Source of the DNA: CAYQJS01 sp964417895
GTDB taxonomy: Bacteria; Chloroflexota; UBA6077; SHYK01
Assembly: GCA_964417895.1 (NCBI GenBank)
Contig: CAYQJS010000005.1
Span: 62,001 to 126,000, forward strand
DNA length: 64,000 nucleotides
Direction of reading: 5' to 3'
How positions within the stretch are numbered: position 1 is the first letter of the stretch; each line of letters begins with the position of its first letter. Below are positions 60,128 through 64,000 of the stretch, in pieces. The position numbers were made by a program, and so were the translations under genes. The notes under the pieces were generated by a model that worked only from the letters and a program-made list of their open reading frames with translations, was not told the origin of the DNA and did no database searches.

Positions 60128-61177
60128 TTAGCAGGCTGGAAACGCCGCGAAGACCTTGTCCGAGTTACAGAGCCACGACTCGACGAAGGCGCAATACTTG
60201 GGCCTGCGATCAAGCTGCGCCATCGCCCCCACCAGACAGAACCAGTTGAGCATCTCCTGCTGCCCCCGGTCTTCGATTTCCTCTGTATTCCTCTGGCGCC
60301 ATAGTGCGTAGTCGCCCGCCTCCATGGCCTCAAAGTACCGCCGGTCCGATTCCACGTCCGGGAACAGCAGGTAGGTTTTCGGCGTGAGAAACGCATGCGA
60401 CCAGCTCGACGAGGCTACCAACGCCACCCGCCAGGGAGATGCGGCAAAAATGCGGGCCGTTGCGGCACCGAGATCGAAGCAGCGCCAGGGGGGTGGAGAC
60501 GGTGGGTCGAGATCTTCCTCGCCAGGCAGCAGGGACAGGGGGACGGAGGTGGCGCGTTGCGCAACGACCTTTCGGCCATAGCAGTTGACGGTGAAAGCGA
60601 GTAAGGGATAGCTCCACCCTGTCCGGTCCCAGTCGAGCAAGAGCACCGAGTTGAGGAAGGCGTGTCCGAGGTCGCGGTGCAGTGGTTTGTACGCATATGC
60701 GACGTCGAACCCTTCCTCCAGGAGTCGTGTGGTCAGGTACTTCCCCGCGTCGCGGTGTCCTTTGATGGAAAGGACTTTGTCCGCGGGTTCGTTCCACACA
60801 TTGGGTCCTGGTCGATGTTGCCAGGGGCGCGTCTGGAACTCGTCGTAGGCCAGGACGGAAAACGCGGGGATCACGTCTTCCTTGAAGTTCTCATACTGGT
60901 CATCACCCCAGACCACGACGAGATCCGGATGAAACTCATCCAGCACCACCCGCGCCTTTCGCAGCTCCTCAACAACTGCGTCTCGATGTTTCTCCGCCGC
61001 TGCCTCGCCCTCATCATCGGCCCAGGCGTCTCGCGCTGGCTCGGGCCACTCGGCCGGATTGCGGTACCACTCGGGCACCGACGGGTCTTTCAGGGCCGTC
61101 TTCGTCTGCCAGCCGACGTTGGCTTGCATGGTGATCGCGGGATAGTGAGTGATGCCCAGACCGAGAATCTCCGCCAG
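60128..61177 (-). CDS. LigB-type class III extradiol dioxygenase, apparent CTG start
   Basis: 349 residues if translation begins at the CTG at 61177. AGGAGG lies 5 nt before it, and the frame from there (LAEILGLGITHYPAIT) contains the ITHYP His that binds metal in LigB enzymes. The first ATG (61129) would omit this His, and a TAG, the stop of the preceding gene, lies just upstream of the CTG. The core LVVVWGDDQYENFKEDVIPA and a distal His in ASSSWSHAFL fit protocatechuate 4,5-dioxygenase-type catalytic subunits. The LigA partner is not adjacent. The gene is translationally coupled to the upstream lipoprotein gene. Confidence 0.75.
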   Translation of the reverse strand: MAEILGLGITHYPAITMQANVGWQTKTALKDPSVPEWYRNPAEWPEPARDAWADDEGEAAAEKHRDAVVEELRKARVVLDEFHPDLVVVWGDDQYENFKEDVIPAFSVLAYDEFQTRPWQHRPGPNVWNEPADKVLSIKGHRDAGKYLTTRLLEEGFDVAYAYKPLHRDLGHAFLNSVLLLDWDRTGWSYPLLAFTVNCYGRKVVAQRATSVPLSLLPGEEDLDPPSPPPWRCFDLGAATARIFAASPWRVALVASSSWSHAFLTPKTYLLFPDVESDRRYFEAMEAGDYALWRQRNTEEIEDRGQQEMLNWFCLVGAMAQLDRRPKYCAFVESWLCNSDKVFAAFPAC

Positions 61178-61186
61178 ATGGGCCTC

Positions 61187-62926
61187 CTATGAGGTCAGAT
61201 CCCACTCATGGATGTTCCAGGTCATGACTGCTACGGCGGGCGGGAGGGCTATAGGCCCACTGAGGCGTTTGCTGAAGGACACGGCTGAGCTGCCGTAGTA
61301 CCACGGTATCCGAAGTATCTCATCGGCTATTTGCTTGTGGAAGCCCGCATAGATCTCGTTGCGCTTGCGGCGGTCGAACTCGACGAGGAACTGGTCGTAT
61401 TGTTGATCGATGGTGGGATTGCTGTACCCACCCTGGTTGAGTCCGCTCCAGTTGTTCGCCTCGGACCGGATTTGCCTCGTCGTTAACTGGATCATCATCT
61501 CGTCTGAGATGGCGCTGCCCCCGATCCGAACCCCCTGGCTCTCCGCCCTCTGCCGCTGCCTGTCTACGGCATTTGCTGGGATGGTATAGAGCGTTGCGTC
61601 TATCCCGCCCTTCTTCAACATGTCGATATAGGCGATCGTATCTCCCGACTCCGGCGCATTGTCGCGGACTTCAAACGGAAAGCCCTGCCCTGCGCTATTT
61701 CGGAGCATACCATCCGGTCCGCGCGTCCACCCGGAATCCGCGAGCAACTGGGCGGCCCGGTTCGGGTCATAGGGATATTTGTTGAACCCGCGCCCCTCGA
61801 CGAGCCGATACACCGGATCAGCGGGTGAGACGAAGAGGTGAGCGACGCCAGCCCCGCCGGGCGCAAACGTGTCGGCCATGAGCTGCCGGTCGAGCAGATG
61901 CATGTGGGCCTGGCGAACTCGCGATGCGCTGGCGCTGTCGCCTACCCACGGTGCCGTCGGGTCGCGCCACTGCCAGATCGCCCCGGTGGTCTCCGTCGCC
62001 CACTGAAGAACGGCCAGGTTCTGCCCCCTCGACGCGATGGTTTCCCGATCCGTCGGGGTGAGATCGCCTGGGATGATGTCAAGCTCGCCCCCAAGGAAGG
62101 TTGCGAGCGAGACATTGGGATCATAGGAGATGCGAATGATCACGCGGTCGATCTTGGGGCGCCCGAGGACGTAATTGTCGAAGGCCAGGCCCTCCAGGAA
62201 GCTACCTGATACCCACTCGCCCATGCGATAGGGCCCGAGGCCGACGAACTGGGTGGTCCAGTACGGATGGTTGACGAATTGCGTCCTATCCCCCTGCTGA
62301 TAAAGGTCGCCCATGATGTGGAGCGGCACGGGCGACACGTCTGTCAGGTCGCTTATGTTCGCGTTGTAGTAGGCCTGCGACCAGTGAACGACGAGGGTCT
62401 GGGGATCCGGAGTGCTGATCTCCCTGACGAGGTTAACCCCGCCTGTGCGTTGAACGGGCATCTGTGGGTCCAGGTACAACCGATAGCCGAAGGCGACGTC
62501 ACTCGAGGTTAGCGGTGCGCCATCGTGCCATTTGAGGTTCGGACGCAGCTTCCAGGTCACGTCCATCGAGCCGTCGGGGTTCAACTTCCAGTCCCCATCC
62601 GCGACGGACGGGACCTTGGCCGCCAGGCGTCCTACGAGATTGCTTTGCGCATCGTAGGCGGTGAGCCCCGCGTGGAACGTCCACGTGGTCTCACGCTGGC
62701 TCGCATTGTTCGTCGCGAAGATCGAAATACCGGCGGTGTTCTCCTTCCGGTTGTCTAGGCGGAGAACCTTCGGGGGCCCGGCGACGCGCTCGCCCCCCTG
62801 GGCCGGCGGCGAGGCCGTGGGCCCCGCCGGCGCGCAGGCAGCTAAGACTACCGCTCCCACGCCGAGCAGCACGAGCAGACGGCGAGGCACGCCCGCATTG
62901 CGAGTCCACACAATCCACGATCGCAT
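61187..62926 (-). CDS. ABC transporter solute-binding lipoprotein, family 5
   Basis: 579 residues from the ATG at 62926 with AAGGGGGAAGC upstream; the first ATG at 62950 has AGAGG too close for a good ribosome-binding site. The lipobox Cys follows VGAVVLAA. MDVTWKLRPNLKWHDGAPL and SRVRQAHMHLLDRQLMAD are family marks, and the C-terminus is VMTWNIHEWDLTS. Its stop is 9 nt before the apparent CTG of the LigB gene, so the two are a tight operon: a receptor and a ring-cleavage enzyme. An amidohydrolase gene, truncated by the window edge, lies upstream on the same strand. Confidence 0.9.
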   Translation of the reverse strand: MRSWIVWTRNAGVPRRLLVLLGVGAVVLAACAPAGPTASPPAQGGERVAGPPKVLRLDNRKENTAGISIFATNNASQRETTWTFHAGLTAYDAQSNLVGRLAAKVPSVADGDWKLNPDGSMDVTWKLRPNLKWHDGAPLTSSDVAFGYRLYLDPQMPVQRTGGVNLVREISTPDPQTLVVHWSQAYYNANISDLTDVSPVPLHIMGDLYQQGDRTQFVNHPYWTTQFVGLGPYRMGEWVSGSFLEGLAFDNYVLGRPKIDRVIIRISYDPNVSLATFLGGELDIIPGDLTPTDRETIASRGQNLAVLQWATETTGAIWQWRDPTAPWVGDSASASRVRQAHMHLLDRQLMADTFAPGGAGVAHLFVSPADPVYRLVEGRGFNKYPYDPNRAAQLLADSGWTRGPDGMLRNSAGQGFPFEVRDNAPESGDTIAYIDMLKKGGIDATLYTIPANAVDRQRQRAESQGVRIGGSAISDEMMIQLTTRQIRSEANNWSGLNQGGYSNPTIDQQYDQFLVEFDRRKRNEIYAGFHKQIADEILRIPWYYGSSAVSFSKRLSGPIALPPAVAVMTWNIHEWDLTS

Positions 62927-63110
62927 AGCTTCCCCCTTTGGCTCTGCCATCCTCTATTGAGGTTAGATTGAATCAAGCCGGCTCGCTCCTGTCAAGGAGA
63001 CTGGAAAGTGAACATTATCGATTCGATAACCGTCGCTTATACCCCGCTGTCCATGATTAGGCGGCTGCTGAGCGCCGGTTCTCCCGCGAATGACGTTACC
63101 GAGCGCACCT

Positions 63111-64000
63111 CTATAAACCGTAGAAAGCCTTGGCGTTGTCCCACAGGATTTTTTTGACAACGGTCTGCGTGATGACGCCGCGGTCAGCCTGCCCTCGTAG
63201 CTTGACGATGAATTCCTTCTCCCGAGAGGGATCATTGTGGGTGTAGTCGGAGCCAACCAGCAGATTGTCCTCACTGATGTAGCGGAGAAGCATGGGGAAG
63301 TCTTCGTCCACCTCGCACGTGACGTACACGCGGTTCCCCTCGAAGCTCACGTCAGGCACGTCTCCAGGATCCGCCCTGTCCACAACACGCCTCTTGAGCA
63401 TGTGATCCACGAGGGGCAGCCATGCTGCACTCACTTCGATGCACCCAAAACGGAGCTTTGGAAATCTGGGTGGCACACCATGCGCGATCAGCGAAGAGAT
63501 TCCGTTGATGGTCGGGAATTTCATGTCGAGGAGGTCGGGCTGAGAGGTGGCCATCCTCTCGTCCGCGAAGACCACCCGCCCGGTCCCCTGATGAAAGCAG
63601 ACGGGGATGTCGAGCCGCTCTGCCTCCTCATAGAGAGGGAAGAAGTAGGGATCGTACGCCTCGTGGTCTGCTTCGAGGTCACCCTTCTTCAGCACCCCAC
63701 AGGCTCCGTGGTCCCTGGCAAAACGCAGTTCCGCTAGCGCCTCTGGCATGTTCCTCAGGGGAGGCACGCAGATCCACCGCATGCGCCCCCCCGACTGAGC
63801 GGTCTTATCCGCCAGCCACCGGTTGTAGCTTCGCGTGAGACTGAGCTCGACTTCGGGCCGCACAGCGGGATTCCGGTTGAACATGGTCGGATAAATGACG
63901 TGCACCTCGACGCCAAGCTCATCCATGTGGCGCAGGCGGGCCGCCACATCGAGGAGCTCGCGCGTCTCCACGGTCGTCCATCCGGTGCTGTCGCTGCGGT
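63111..64000 (-). CDS. Amidohydrolase-2 family enzyme (5' end beyond window)
   Basis: At least 296 residues of a metal-dependent hydrolase or decarboxylase; the frame is open to the right edge, so the N-terminus with the first metal motif is missing. Visible features are VIYPTMFNRNPAV, a metal His in PVCFHQGTGRVVF, and the distal Asp in LLVGSDYTHNDPS. The family decarboxylates aromatic or muconate-type acids and hydrolyses related products. It is the second member in the window (the first is at 43367) and lies on the same strand as the lipoprotein and LigB genes, separated from them by 184 nt. Together they suggest a ring-cleavage operon. Confidence 0.8.
   Translation of the reverse strand, partial: RSDSTGWTTVETRELLDVAARLRHMDELGVEVHVIYPTMFNRNPAVRPEVELSLTRSYNRWLADKTAQSGGRMRWICVPPLRNMPEALAELRFARDHGACGVLKKGDLEADHEAYDPYFFPLYEEAERLDIPVCFHQGTGRVVFADERMATSQPDLLDMKFPTINGISSLIAHGVPPRFPKLRFGCIEVSAAWLPLVDHMLKRRVVDRADPGDVPDVSFEGNRVYVTCEVDEDFPMLLRYISEDNLLVGSDYTHNDPSREKEFIVKLRGQADRGVITQTVVKKILWDNAKAFYGL

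Overview
The window is a high-GC bacterial chromosome segment. A run of ten Ns shows it is a scaffold, probably from a metagenome. No rRNA or core ribosomal gene is present, so the lineage is inferred. The abundance of family-5 solute-binding lipoproteins, phthalate-type Rieske oxygenases and amidohydrolases, together with cyclase/LuxR-ATPase signalling genes, best fits a soil or groundwater Chloroflexota; an actinobacterium or another high-GC phylum is not excluded.

Left part (1-13.4 kb): a D-aminoacylase-type amidohydrolase and a truncated solute-binding lipoprotein, a TIR/SLOG-like pair (one broken), then an unusual cluster of an M24 'pita-bread' protein lacking most metal ligands, four ornithine-cyclodeaminase/mu-crystallin paralogs, two M29/NicX-like metalloenzymes and a 4,5-dihydroxyphthalate-decarboxylase-like protein. 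Next (13.4-16.3 kb) come a YeiH-type exporter and a RES-domain toxin-antitoxin pair.

Centre-left (16.5-24.1 kb) holds the most intriguing region. A 3Fe-4S ferredoxin fused to a class III nucleotide cyclase sits 2 nt downstream of an AAA/TPR/LuxR regulator. Nearby are a ferritin-like protein, a Rieske domain fused to a cyclic-nucleotide-binding domain, a metallo-beta-lactamase-fold hydrolase and a PAS protein. I propose, as inference, a redox-linked cyclic-nucleotide signalling module.

From 24 to 48.7 kb the content is mostly catabolic: a decayed dioxygenase beta-subunit gene, a PanB-like protein, an alpha/beta hydrolase, a dienelactone hydrolase, three Rieske oxygenases, VOC dioxygenases, an amidase, an ACMSD-like amidohydrolase and two solute-binding lipoproteins. 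It also holds MFS exporters, CobB/CbiA, a SET-domain protein, ParDE and several dispersed palindromic repeats. From 48.7 to 53.6 kb is a toxin-antitoxin and decay zone: an XRE/nucleotidyltransferase pair, HigBA with an operator palindrome, a degenerate MFS copy and a berberine-bridge-enzyme remnant. From 53.9 kb to the end are two secreted proteins, another Rieske oxygenase, two more solute-binding lipoproteins, a LigB-type ring-cleavage dioxygenase that appears to start at CTG, and a truncated amidohydrolase.

As a whole the window looks like a catabolic repertoire for aromatic, heteroaromatic and N-acyl compounds. Uptake lipoproteins sit beside oxygenases and hydrolases, but no ABC permease, ATPase, oxygenase reductase or electron-transfer partner is encoded here, so these must be shared from elsewhere in the genome.
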